64,000 bases of DNA from Sapria himalayana (taxonomy: Eukaryota > Streptophyta > Magnoliopsida > Malpighiales > Rafflesiaceae), in NCBI GenBank assembly GCA_029783825.1, contig JAREIK010002454.1:132704-196703 (forward strand). The letters are read 5' to 3'. The position numbers and the translations under genes are program-made. The notes under the pieces are model-generated. The model searched no databases and was not told the DNA's origin. It saw only the letters and a program-made list of their open reading frames with translations. Below are positions 53,580 through 64,000 of this stretch, piece after piece (within the stretch, counting starts at the first letter, position 1; each line of letters begins with the position of its first letter).

Positions 53580-56500
53580 ATGAATCAAAATGCACTACAA
53601 GAGCTTGGGCTAAATCCACTTCTAATGTTTAGATTCCTCTACTGTAATGTGAGGGGTATCTCAAACCCCTCCTCAATAAAAAGAGTTAAAAATTGATTTA
53701 ATTATATAAAACTCCAATTATTATACTTGTCGAACCCATTGTAAATAAGGATAAACTAGAATACTACAAAAAGCTTTTAGGGTTTGATTACTCTTTCTCT
53801 AATAAAAATAACAAAATCTGGATTTTCTGGAAAAGCTTATTTAATATAATTATTTTAGAAGATACGAATCAAATTATTAACTTTTCTTTAGATAATACCG
53901 AAGAGATCATTTCAGTAGTTTATGCCAAATATACTAAAGAAGGTAGAAGGGAGCTTTGGAATGATATTCTTAAAACTGCTAAAATAAATAAACCATGGAT
54001 AATAGGAGGAGATTTCAATATTATAAAAAAGGCTAGCGAGAAAAAAGGGGGCAACCCCTCCAATAAAAAAGCTATCGCTCACTTTAATGATACGATATCA
54101 GAGGCTAGTTTGATGGAAGCTAGCTTTTCAGGCCCCAATACATTTGGTGTAATAACTGGAAAGTTAAAGGCACCATATGGGCAAGACTGGATAGAATTCT
54201 TCATAATGTCAAATGGCTAGAAGCTTATGGCTCCACAGCCATTAGACATTTAAATAGAACCTGCTCTGACCACAATCCACGATTAATTTCCGTAAAAAAA
54301 AATAAAATCAAGAATAAGTCGTTTAAATTTCAGAATGCATGGTCCTTACACCATGATTTTATCAATACAATTAAAAATTCATGGATGCAAGAAATAACAA
54401 GTAACAACGTTCAAATCTAGAATAAAAAATTAGAAAGGCTAAAAAAGCACTTAATAATATGGAATAGAGACTCCTTCGGCAACATTAACAAAAATATTAT
54501 AGGAGTAGAAAAGATAGTTGAAAAAAAAGTTAGAATACGAAATACTTCAAAATTCAGAAAGTAGAAGGAACTAAATAAATCACAGGATGAGCTAAAATTA
54601 AAATTGCTAATGGAGGAAGTATTATGGAAATAAAAAGCTAAAATTAAATGGATAAAAGAAGGGGATAAAAATAAGAAGTTTTTCCAGAAAACAATCAAAA
54701 TCAAAACCCAAAAACAAAGAATAAAAGGTATAAAAAACAACCTAAACACATGGGTAGACACTAACTTAGAAATTAAAAATCACCTAGATGAATATTTTGA
54801 AAATCAATTTAGAGGAATTACAAATTTGAATGGAGACTATCTCCTAAATAAGATAGATCATAAAATTACCAACGAAGAAAATGATGCACTCACCAAATTC
54901 CCGGATGAAGAAGAACTGAAGTTTATTGTTTTTAGCATGGGAAAAAATAGTGCCCCGAGACCTGATAGGTGGAATATTAAGTTCTATCAAAACTGTTGGC
55001 CAATCATTAAAAATGACCTCCTATGGGCTATACATTGGATATTCTGTGGTGTAGAAATAGGCAAGAAATGGAGCAGTTTATACTTGGTTCTTATTCCTAA
55101 AATGGAAAACCCACATAAAGCCGAAGACTTTAGACCTATACCTGTGTAACTCCATTTATAAAATCTTGACTAAGTTACTTCAAAACAGATTAGCTGTAGT
55201 ATTGCCAAAAATTATTTCTAAAGAACAATCAAGATTTATGAAAAATAGATTACTAATAAAAATATTTGTTTAGCTAAAGAAATAATCAGAGAAATAGGAT
55301 CCAAATCTAGAGGTCATAATGTACTGCTAAAACTAGATCTCTCAAAAGCTTTTGATATAATTGAAAGGAAAATTTTATGTTTTGTCATGAGAAAAATGGG
55401 TTTTTATGAAACCTGGACTGACTTGATTTATAGATGCATATCAAGTCCTTGGTTTAAAATTCTTGTCAATGGAGAACTAGGAAAAGATATCAAGCCGATG
55501 AGAGGATTAAGGCGGGGTGATCCCCTTTTTCTAAAAATCTTAGAAAAAGAAACGGGACAGAAAATTAATAAAAAAAATGTCAATTTATGATTGCCAAAAA
55601 AGCCCCAAAAAGTCTAGGGCATAGAATTAACAAAATAACAGGTTTCACACAGATAAAAGGTGCACTTCAATATCTTGGATGCCCAATATACGAAGGAAAA
55701 TTAAAATCAATATACCTAGATTTCCTACTTGAGAAAATTAAAAAAAAAATACCTGGATGGAAAGTGGACACACTTTCAATGAGTGGTAGAATTGCTTTGA
55801 TCACTCATGTATTACAAAGCATAATCATGCAGAATTTGATGATTACTCACCTTCTAGTGTCGGATAAAAAAAGAATAGAGAAGGAATTAGCCCATTTCTT
55901 ATGGGGTTCAAAAAGTGGCAAAAGAAAGTTACATTGGAAAAAATGGAAAGACCTTTGCTACCCCTTATAGGAGACTGGCCTCGGCTTTACTGATTTAAAT
56001 GAGCTAGCTAAAGCATGGGCATGCAAAAGATGGTGGAGGATCAAAGAAAATAATAATTATGTGCTGAATTTATGTGAGCTAATTATTGTATAGAGGATGA
56101 TATATATATAGGATTAGAAATAAGAACAAAGCATCTCAAATTTGGATTCAAATGTTCAAACAAAGAAAATTAGTGGAAAAACATTCCAAACTTACTAAAA
56201 ATGGTTGGAAATGGACTTTGAGTGCAGATGCAACATTTTCACTTAAAACCATTAAAGAAAAAGTTAGAAGTAGAAAAAAAATCCAACCTTTATTTAAATG
56301 GATATGGGATAATGATAATAGTCAAAAAATAAAAACTAATACATGGAAAGTTTTCTCAAATATTATTCCTATAGATGAAAACATAAAAACAAAAGGCATA
56401 CAAATTGCCTCGAGATGTGAATGCTGTTTGCAAAAACTAGAATAGCTTGATCATCTGTTTTCTTAAGGGAATGTAGCCATAGAAATCTAGAGGATACTAG

Positions 56501-57338
56501 AATCTGAAATGTGATTAAAACATGCATGTATTCCTCTTATAAAAAGATTAATTAAATGGAGTAATGCATGCTTTCAACATAGGTCACAGAAATGGCATAA
56601 AAATAACATACTTCACATTGCTATCTGGTGTATATGGAAAGCTAGGAATAATAGTAGATATGAAGGACACAGAATGGACCTTGAAGACATATGGAAAGCA
56701 ATAAAGACTGAAATAAAATTCACCTCGGAATCCTCCCCACTTGCACTTCAAAGCCCTCTCCTAGATACTCACACTCTAAAATTCTGGAATCTCACGGTAT
56801 CCAAAATAAAACCACTAAAAATTATAGGAGTTAAATGGGAAAAACCAGAAAAAGGTAGATTAGCTCTAAACACTGATGGTAGCTTTGACATGAACATAGG
56901 CCTAGCTAGTGGAGGAGGCACCTTAAGACTCTGGTGGTCACTTAATATTTGCCTACTCAGGCCCCAATAATGCGTCAACTGCCCTCCATGCAGAAATATT
57001 AGCATTAAGGGATGGACTTAGAATATGTTACTCTAAAGAGCTAACAAATATAGATATACAAATAGATTCTAAAATATTGGTAGACTTAGTAAATAACAAA
57101 AGTAGCTTGTGGAAATTTGAAGAGGAGTTAGAAGAAATTAATAAATTATAATATCCTTAAATGCATCACCCATGCACATATATAGGGAAGCAAATGCCTT
57201 AGCAGATAAATTAGCAAAAGAAGGAAAACTTGAAGAGCCCATGTATATGATGAAGTCTCTCTTCCAGAGAGATTTAATGGTATTATAAAACTAGATATAA
57301 AAGAATTTCCATACATCCGAATAATCAAAAAAGTTTGA
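53580..57338 (+). pseudogene. LINE ORF2 pseudogene (endonuclease, reverse transcriptase, RNase H)
   Basis: ATG codons at 53580 and 53625 share a frame. The endonuclease shows YCNVRGISN near 53640, PWIIGGDFN near 53995 and TCSDHNPRLIS near 54262, with a frame change between about 53695 and 54150. Stops at about 54418 and 54562 fit lost Trp codons. RT follows: KNSAPRPDRWNIKFYQNCW (both Arg are Gly in relatives), LYLVLIPK, LKLDLSKAFD and GLRRGDPL. At about 55530, GDPL joins directly to FLKILEKETGQKIN, so the stretch with the catalytic YADD is gone. A shift in an A run near 55575 leads to FTQIKGALQYLGCPIYEGK and IPGWKVDTLSMSGRIALI. A zinc-binding region (SRCECCLQKLE, then LDHLF) lies near 56410-56460. 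RNase H shows LALNTDGSFD near 56865, LHAEILALRDGL near 56990, DIQIDSKILVD near 57055 and REANALADKLAKEG near 57185. The reading ends at the TGA at 57336. Confidence 0.9.
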
Positions 57339-58384
57339 GAATATATTATAATATTTTGTCATCGCTGTGATTTTTCAAGTTCTTTTTTCTTATACCAGCA
57401 CAGGGCAGGTGTCAGATTCGCTCAAGTCGTCCTTGTCCTGAAGGAAGACTTTGCAAAATTAAATAATTACATTGTGACTAAATTCTGGATTCCCCCACAA
57501 AATTTCATTTCACTGCAGGTTTGGAATTACACTACAGAGAGTAAGAATGGCCTGTATACCTGTAGTTTTGGTTGTTTTGTTTTTTCTTAGCAGCAAGGTC
57601 AGCTAAAACAGGAAGAAAGGTCATGCGCACAAGTGTCTCCAGTATTATAGTTCATAAGTTTGTATGAACTTTGTTTTGATGTGGACATCTTAAACGGATT
57701 AAGGTTAGGAGTGGTTTGTGTTATAAGGTATTGCATTGTCTGTGCTATTATGTTAATGTAATTTAGAAGTCCACAAAAGTAGGCTAGGTTGGTTACAATA
57801 TAGATAGCTGCTGTCCACAAGTGGGAGCAACTAAAAGCTACTATGGAATTGCTGAAAGCAGAAATATCTGACTTAAGGAACATAACAGAGAGAAAGAAAA
57901 CCAGCAGAATGCTGGAGGCTGGAAATTTTTGTGTCTGTGGCATGTATGCAGTTGACAGGTACATGGGTGCCCGCGGAGGATTCCAAAGCTTACCATGCTT
58001 AATAGAGCTTGCTGCAAAATTAAAGTTTGCAGCTCTTGTTACACAAGCTCAACAAAGCTGTTGGACAGAGTTAAAAACCCGGCAGGAAGGGAAGGTAGCT
58101 GGTTTGAAGAAAGGGATCGAAGGATAAAGACTCATATTTCAATGAGCAACAAAGTGCAGTCAATAACAATGCTGAAAATTCCTAAAGAAGCTCAAAATTG
58201 TTCTCTATGTGGATTAGAATCAGCATATGTTTGTCCATGTTTTCTTTATTACATTCATAATAACTAATGCTTAGTGTAGGAGAAAAGGGCGTAAAGGGCT
58301 ACGAGTAGCAAGCAAGCAGGTTGTAAAAATGGTATTCCTCCGCCAAAAGAGAGGGTTATAATTAATAAATACTGTTTTTAAAAA
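57339..58384 (+). other. Unexplained 1-kb segment between LINE ORF2 and the poly(A) tail
   Basis: It lies inside the target duplications, so it was apparently inserted with the LINE. That is long for a plant LINE 3' UTR, and the base composition differs from ORF2 and from the satellite. Two overlapping open frames (57843-58127 and 57995-58267) include KWEQLKATMELLKAEISDL, which looks like a coiled coil, and a Cys-rich stretch; I recognise no family. A GT...AG pair at about 57521-57592, with a T-rich end before CAG, could be a short intron. It may be an unusual 3' UTR, a read-through piece of a host gene carried along (3' transduction), or a chimera formed during reverse transcription. Confidence 0.5.
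58364..58369 (+). terminator. Candidate polyadenylation signal AATAAA of the LINE transcript
   Basis: AATAAA about 10 nt before the A run at 58380-58387. The position fits cleavage and polyadenylation of the RNA that was inserted here. Confidence 0.6.
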
Positions 58385-58404
58385 AAATAATTATTATTAT
58401 TTAG
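58385..58404. repeat. LINE target-site duplication, right copy
   Basis: AAATAATTATTATTATTTAG follows the tail and differs from the left copy by one extra ATT. Its first A residues merge with the poly(A) tail, so the exact edge is uncertain by a few bases. Satellite sequence TACAATATCTTATTTTG continues from it. Confidence 0.8.
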
Positions 58405-61400
58405 TACAATATCTTATTTTGATTTTGAATCATTTTAGATTTTACAATTATATTTTAATTTATATCATTCTTATAAACACTAGTTTATTAATTTATTTAT
58501 TGATCATTATTATAATATGTATTAATAAAATTATTTATATTGAGTTTACATTATAGATAATTATTAAGATTATTATAAATAAATATTATATTCACATTTA
58601 AAAAAAATTTAAAATTATAATATTTTCAAAGGTTATAACCTTCAAAAATTAAAAAAAAATAAAAAATTTAATTTTTTGTTTTTCATTCTTTAAATAAAAA
58701 CTATAAATCACTAAAGGTCTAAATATTTGAATCACTAAACTCCTAAACACAAAACACCTAAATACTTAAACCATTAAACCGTTATATCTTGAATAATAAA
58801 TAATTAATTTCAATTTTATTTGTATTGATTATAATTTTAAATATTCATTTTAATTATTTATTAGTTTATTATTATAGAATTATAAATTACAAAATAAATT
58901 ATGAGTAAGACAAATATAATTTAAATAATTTATTTTTAATAACAAAAATATAAACTTATAAAAAAAGCAAACATAAAAAAGATTATTATTTAGTAATATT
59001 TTACTTTTATTTGAATAAATTTAGATTTTGAAAATACTTTTTAAATAATATCTATTTTATTAATAATAGTTTATTAATTTATTTTTTGATCATTATTATA
59101 AAATCTAGCAATGTAATTATTTATATTGAATTTAAATGACTTATATTTATAAAGATTATTATAAATAAATTTTATATTTACATTTGAAAAAAATTTTAAA
59201 ATTATTATATTTTCAAATGATATAACCTTCAAAAATTAGAAAAAATAAAAAAAAATAAATTTTATACTATATCATTGTTTAAATAAAACTTATAAACCAC
59301 TAATCCCTCCTAAATACTTAAACCTTTAAACTCCTTAACACAAAAGCCCCTAAATACTTAAACCTTTATACTCGTAAACCTTAATTATAATTTAAATAAT
59401 TTATTAAAATATTAATTACAAAATAAATTATGAGTGAAACAAATTTAATTTAAATAATTTATTTTTCATCAAAAAAAATATAAGCTTATAAAAAGAAGCA
59501 AAAACTAAGAAACAAAAATTATTATTTAGTAATAAATTTTACTTTGATTTTGAATAATTTTAGGTTTTGCAATTATATTTTAATTTATATCTATCATATT
59601 AATAATAGCATATTAATTTATTTTTTGATAATTGATTTAATATCTATCAATAAAATTATTTATATTTTGTTTAGATATATAATTATAATTATTTTTATTA
59701 CAAAATATTGTATTCACATTTTTAAAAAATTTTAAAATTATTATATTTTCAAAGGTTATAACCTTAGAAAATGTGAGAAAATATCAAAAATAACTTTTTT
59801 CTTATTTAATTGTTTAAATAAATCCTATAAACTACTAAATGCCAAAACAGTTAAATCAATAACTCCCAAATCTCTAAAACCCTAAAAAGATAATCCTTTT
59901 AAACTAGTATACACTAAATAATAAATAATAAATCTCAATATTATTTTTTTCATTATAATTTTAAAAATTGATTTTAATTATTTATTCATTTATCTTTATA
60001 TAAATATTAATTACAAAATAAATTATAAGTTAGACAAATTTAATTTATATAAATTATTTTTCATCGAAAAATATAGATAAACTTATAAAAAGAATAAAAA
60101 ATTTAAAATCTAAAATTTATTATATAGTAATATTTTGCTCTCCTGAATCATTTTAGATTTTGTAATTATATTTTAATTGATATCTATCTTATTAATAATT
60201 GTTTATTAATTTATTTTTTGATCATTATTAGAATATTTATCAATAAAATTGTTTATATTGAATTTATATGATATATAAATATAATGTATTATAACTAAAT
60301 ATTGAATTACTTTTGAAAAAATTTAAAAATTATTATATTTACAAAGGTTAATACCTTTGGAAATATGAAAAAATAATAAAAATAAATTTTTTGTTATTTT
60401 ATTTTTTAAATAAAACCTATAAACCACTAAATGCATACACAGTTATATCAGTAAACTCCTAAACCCCGTAATGCCTAAATACATAAACCATTAAACCACT
60501 ATATACGACTTAATAATTAATAAATTGAATTTTTATTTCAATTTATTATTATTGTAAATATTCATTTTAATTATTTATTTTTATTTTTATAGAAATTTTT
60601 ATTACAAAATAAATTATGAGTGTGACAACATAATTTGGATAATTTATTTTTAATCAAAAATATATATACACTTTTAAAAGAAGTATAAAAGAAGTATTAT
60701 TAAAAATTTAAAATTATTATCAACTATATATTTTACTTTAATTTTGAATCAATTTGGGTTTTGTAAATATTTTTTTAATTAATATCTATCTTATTATAAA
60801 TAGTTTATTAATTTAATTTTTCATCATTATTATAATATCTATCAATAAAATTATTTATATTAAATTTATATGATATATAATTATTAATATTATTATAACA
60901 AAATATTATATTAAAATTTTAAAAAATTTTAAATATTATTATATTTTCAAATGTTATAACCTATGAAAATGATAAAAAATTATAAAATTTTTTTGTTATT
61001 TTATTTTTTTAAATAAAACCTATAAACCACTAAAAGCCTAAAAACATAAATCGCTAAACTCCTAATGACAAAACCTCTAAATACTTAAATCATTAAATTG
61101 GCATACATTAATAATAAATCATAAATCTCATTTTAATTTTTATTCAGTATAATTTTAAATTTTTATTTTAATTAGTTATCAATTTATTTTATAGAAATAT
61201 TAATTACAAAATAAATTATTAGTGAGACAGATCTAATTTAAATTAAACTGGTATCACTAAATAATAAATAATAAATCTCATTTTTTGTCATTATAATTTT
61301 AACTATTCATTTTAATTATTTATTTGTTTATTTATATATAAATATTAATTACAAAATAAATTGAGTTGGACAAATATAATTTATAAATTATTTTTCATCA

Positions 61401-64000
61401 AAAAATTATTGATAAACTTGTTAAAAGAAAAAAATTTTCAAAACACAAAATTATTATATAGTAATATATTTTGCTTTTCTTTTGAATCATTTTAGGTTTT
61501 GTAATTATATTTTAATTGATAACTATCTTATTAATAATAGATTATTATTTTATTTTTTGATCATTATTAGAATATTTATCAATAAATTGTTTATATTGAA
61601 TTTATATGATATAAATATAATGATTATTATAACTAAATATAGTATTCACATTTAAAAAAAATTAAAAATTATTATATATTCAAAGGTTATAACCTTTGAA
61701 AATTTCAAAAAATAATAAAAATAATCTTTTTTTATTTATTTTTTTAATAAAACCTATAAACAACTAAATGCATACACAGTTAAATCAGTAAATTCCTAAA
61801 CCACATAGTGCCTAAATACATAAACCATTAAACCGCTATATACTAATTAATAATTAATAAATCTAATTTTTATTTCTATAAAATATAATTTTAATATTTC
61901 TTTTAATTATTTATTAATTTATTTTTTTAGAAATATTTATTACAAATTAAATTATGAGAGCGACATATATATTTTAATATATTTATTTTTAATCAAAAAA
62001 TATATGCTTATAAAAGAAGTAAAAACTTAAAAATTAAAAATTATTATCTAGTAATATATTTTACTTTAATTTTGAATCAATTTTGGTTTTGTAATTTTTT
62101 TTAATTAATATCAATGTTTTTATTAATAGTTTATTAATTTAAATTTTGATCATTATTATATTATTATCAATAAAATTGTTTATATTAAATTGATATGATT
62201 TATAATTATTAATATTATTATAACTAAATATTGTATTCACATTTCAAAAAATTTTAAATATTATTATATTTTCAAAGGTTATAACCTATGAAAATAATAA
62301 AAAATTACAATTTTTTTTGTTATTTTATTATTTAAATAAAACCTATAAACCACTAAATGCCTAAAAACATAAATTGCTAAACTTTTAAACGACAAAACCT
62401 CTAAATACTTAAACTATTAAATAGGTGTACAATAATAAAAATTAATAAATCTCAATTTAATTTTTATTAAATATAATTTTAAATTTTTATTTTAATTATT
62501 TATCAGTTTATTTTTATAGAAATATTAATTACAAAATAAATTATTAGTGAGATAGATCTAATTTAAATAATTTTTTTTCATCAAAAAAAATATATATCCT
62601 TATAAAAACATGCAAAATTTTAAAAACAAAAATTTATTATTTAGTAATATATTTTATTTTTATTTCGAATCATTTTAGATTTTTCAATTATATTTTAATT
62701 TATATCATTCTTATTAATAATAGTTTATTAATTTTTATTGATCATTATTATAATATCTATTAATAAAATTATTTATATTGAGTTTACATTATATATAATT
62801 ATTAAAATTATTATAATTGAATATTCTATTCACATTTAAAAAAAATTAAAAATTATTATAATTTCAAAGATTAAAACCTTCAAAGGTTAAAAAAATCAAA
62901 AAATTAAAATTTTTATTTTTTAATTCTTTAAATAAAAACTATAAATCACTAAAGGCCTAAACACTTAAATCACTAAACCCAAAAACACCTAAATACTTAA
63001 ACCATTAAACTAGTATATCCTGAATAATAAATAATAAATCTGTATTTTATTTGTATTCATTATAATTTTAAATATTATTTGAATTATTTATTAGTTTATT
63101 TTTATAGAATTATAAATTAATAATTAATTATGATGAAAAAGAATATAATTTAAATTATTCTTTTAATAACAAAAAATATAAACTTATAAAAAGAAGCAAA
63201 ACATCAAAGAAAGTATAATTATGTAATATATTTTACTTTGATTTTGAAAAAATTTATGCAAATATAATTAAAATAATATCTATCTTATTAATAATAGTTT
63301 ATTAATTTATTTTTTGATCATTAATATAATATATTTCAATATAATTGTTTATATGAATTTACATCATATATAATTATTAAGATTATCATAACTAAATATA
63401 GTATTCACATATAAAAAAATTTAAAAATTGTTATATTTTCAAGATTATAACCTTCAAAAATGAGAAAAAATAACAAAAATAAATTTTTTGTTATATCATT
63501 ATTTAAAAAAACTTATAAAACATTAAATGCCTAAATACATAAATATCTAAATTCCTAAACCCCGAAACCCCTAAATACTTAAACCTTTAAACTCGTAAAC
63601 CTAAAATATAATTTAAATAATTTAGAAATATTAATTACAAAATAAATTATGAGTGATAATAATATAATTTAAATAATATATTTTTCATCAAAAAAACATA
63701 TAAGCTTATAAAATGATGCAAAACCTAAAAAAAATTATTATTTAGTAATAAATTTTACGTTGATTTTGAATCATTTTAGGTTTTTAATTTTATTTTAATT
63801 TATATCTATCATATTAATAATAGTTTATTAATTTATTTTTTGATAATTGATATACTATCTATCAATAAAATTGTTTATATTTAGTTTTATTATATATAAT
63901 TATAATATTTATTATTACTAAATATTGTATTCACATTTTTAAAAAATTTTAAAATAATTATATTTTCAAATGTTATAAACTTTGACAATTGAAACTAATA
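58405..64000 (+). repeat. AT-rich satellite array, forward orientation, block 3
   Basis: Forward monomers with cores near 58625, 59217, 59750, 60348, 60948, 61680, 62272, 62870, 63440 and 63960, continuing beyond the window edge. This is the cleanest part of the array. No gene is visible; the 63-residue frame at 59544-59735 belongs to the recurring AT-rich family of open frames. Confidence 0.9.
58625..62869 (+). repeat. Higher-order repeat unit of about 4.2 kb (seven monomers)
   Basis: Going by the sequence after the core, the monomers run A (CCTTCAAAAATTAAAAAA, 58625), B (CCTTCAAAAATTAGAAAA, 59217), C (CCTTAGAAAATGTGAGAAAA, 59750), D (ACCTTTGGAAATATGAAAAA, 60348), E (CCTATGAAAATGATAAAAAA, 60948), D (61680), E (62272), and then A again at 62870, B and C. 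A similar order A-B-C-D-E appears from 352 to 2811 and from 4137 to 6285. Subtype calls are by eye. Confidence 0.65.

Larger units (their letters stand above)
52115..58384 (+). mobile_element. L1-like LINE retrotransposon, near full length, defective
   Basis: The 6.3-kb insertion sits in forward satellite between target duplications of 17-20 bp and ends in a run of A. Order: 5' leader, ORF1 (DUF4283 and zinc knuckle), ORF2 (endonuclease, reverse transcriptase, RT zinc-binding region, RNase H), about 1 kb of 3' sequence, AATAAA, poly(A). This is the plan of plant L1 elements. Both reading frames carry frameshifts and stops, and the RT active-site block is deleted, so it cannot move by itself. 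Its base composition is clearly less AT-rich than the array. Confidence 0.92.

Noticed and set aside
54417..54761. 114-residue minus-strand open frame
   Set aside because: Antisense shadow of LINE ORF2 between the endonuclease and reverse transcriptase; the plus strand reads as the family protein.
1..64000. Organelle or plasmid origin suggested by extreme AT content and palindromes
   Set aside because: A LINE with target duplication and poly(A) tail and an hAT transposon with 8-bp duplications embedded in the array indicate nuclear DNA.

Overview
The window looks like nuclear DNA of a flowering plant, probably a eudicot, taken from inside a large and very AT-rich satellite array. Three things point to a plant. 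One is an Ac-like hAT transposon with a BED finger of the plant type. The second is an L1-like LINE with a DUF4283 plus zinc-knuckle ORF1 and an ORF2 that ends in an RNase H domain. The third is short motifs resembling the Arabidopsis-type telomere (CCCTAAA/TTTAGGG) in almost every satellite monomer. I see no intact protein gene, tRNA or rRNA, and I cannot name the species.

Layout: 1-7774 is satellite in one orientation (called forward). At about 7774 the array flips and stays in reverse orientation to about 36096. It then flips back to forward until the end. Monomers are mostly about 530-600 bp; some of about 740 bp carry a partial internal duplication, and others are shortened. Each has a palindrome-like core around GGTTATAACC (a perfect 32-bp inverted repeat in the best copies), a telomere-like module of short CTAAAC/CCTAAA words, and an AT-rich remainder. 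Monomer subtypes follow each other in a repeated order, giving a higher-order repeat of about 4.2 kb (clearest at 58.6-62.9 kb).

Insertions: 8077-9139 is non-satellite sequence of unknown origin. 9140-9223 is a telomere-like tract, followed by a probable minus-strand polyadenylated retrocopy (9224-10508). A full-length but decayed hAT element lies at 12869-16554, with 8-bp target duplications and 18-bp terminal inverted repeats. A truncated inverted copy of its 3' part lies at 41019-41806, at the same position within the satellite monomer. A LINE lies at 52115-58384, flanked by a target duplication of 17-20 bp; the reverse-transcriptase YADD segment is deleted and about 1 kb of unexplained, less AT-rich sequence sits between ORF2 and the poly(A) tail.

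How it fits together: the region behaves as silent repeat DNA. Many stops in both transposons are TGG-to-TGA/TAG changes, as expected from decay of methylated cytosines. The parts worth most attention are the conserved palindrome, the telomere-like modules, the two orientation switches with breakpoints at those modules, and signs that an hAT insertion and a rare 127-bp expansion were copied along with satellite units.
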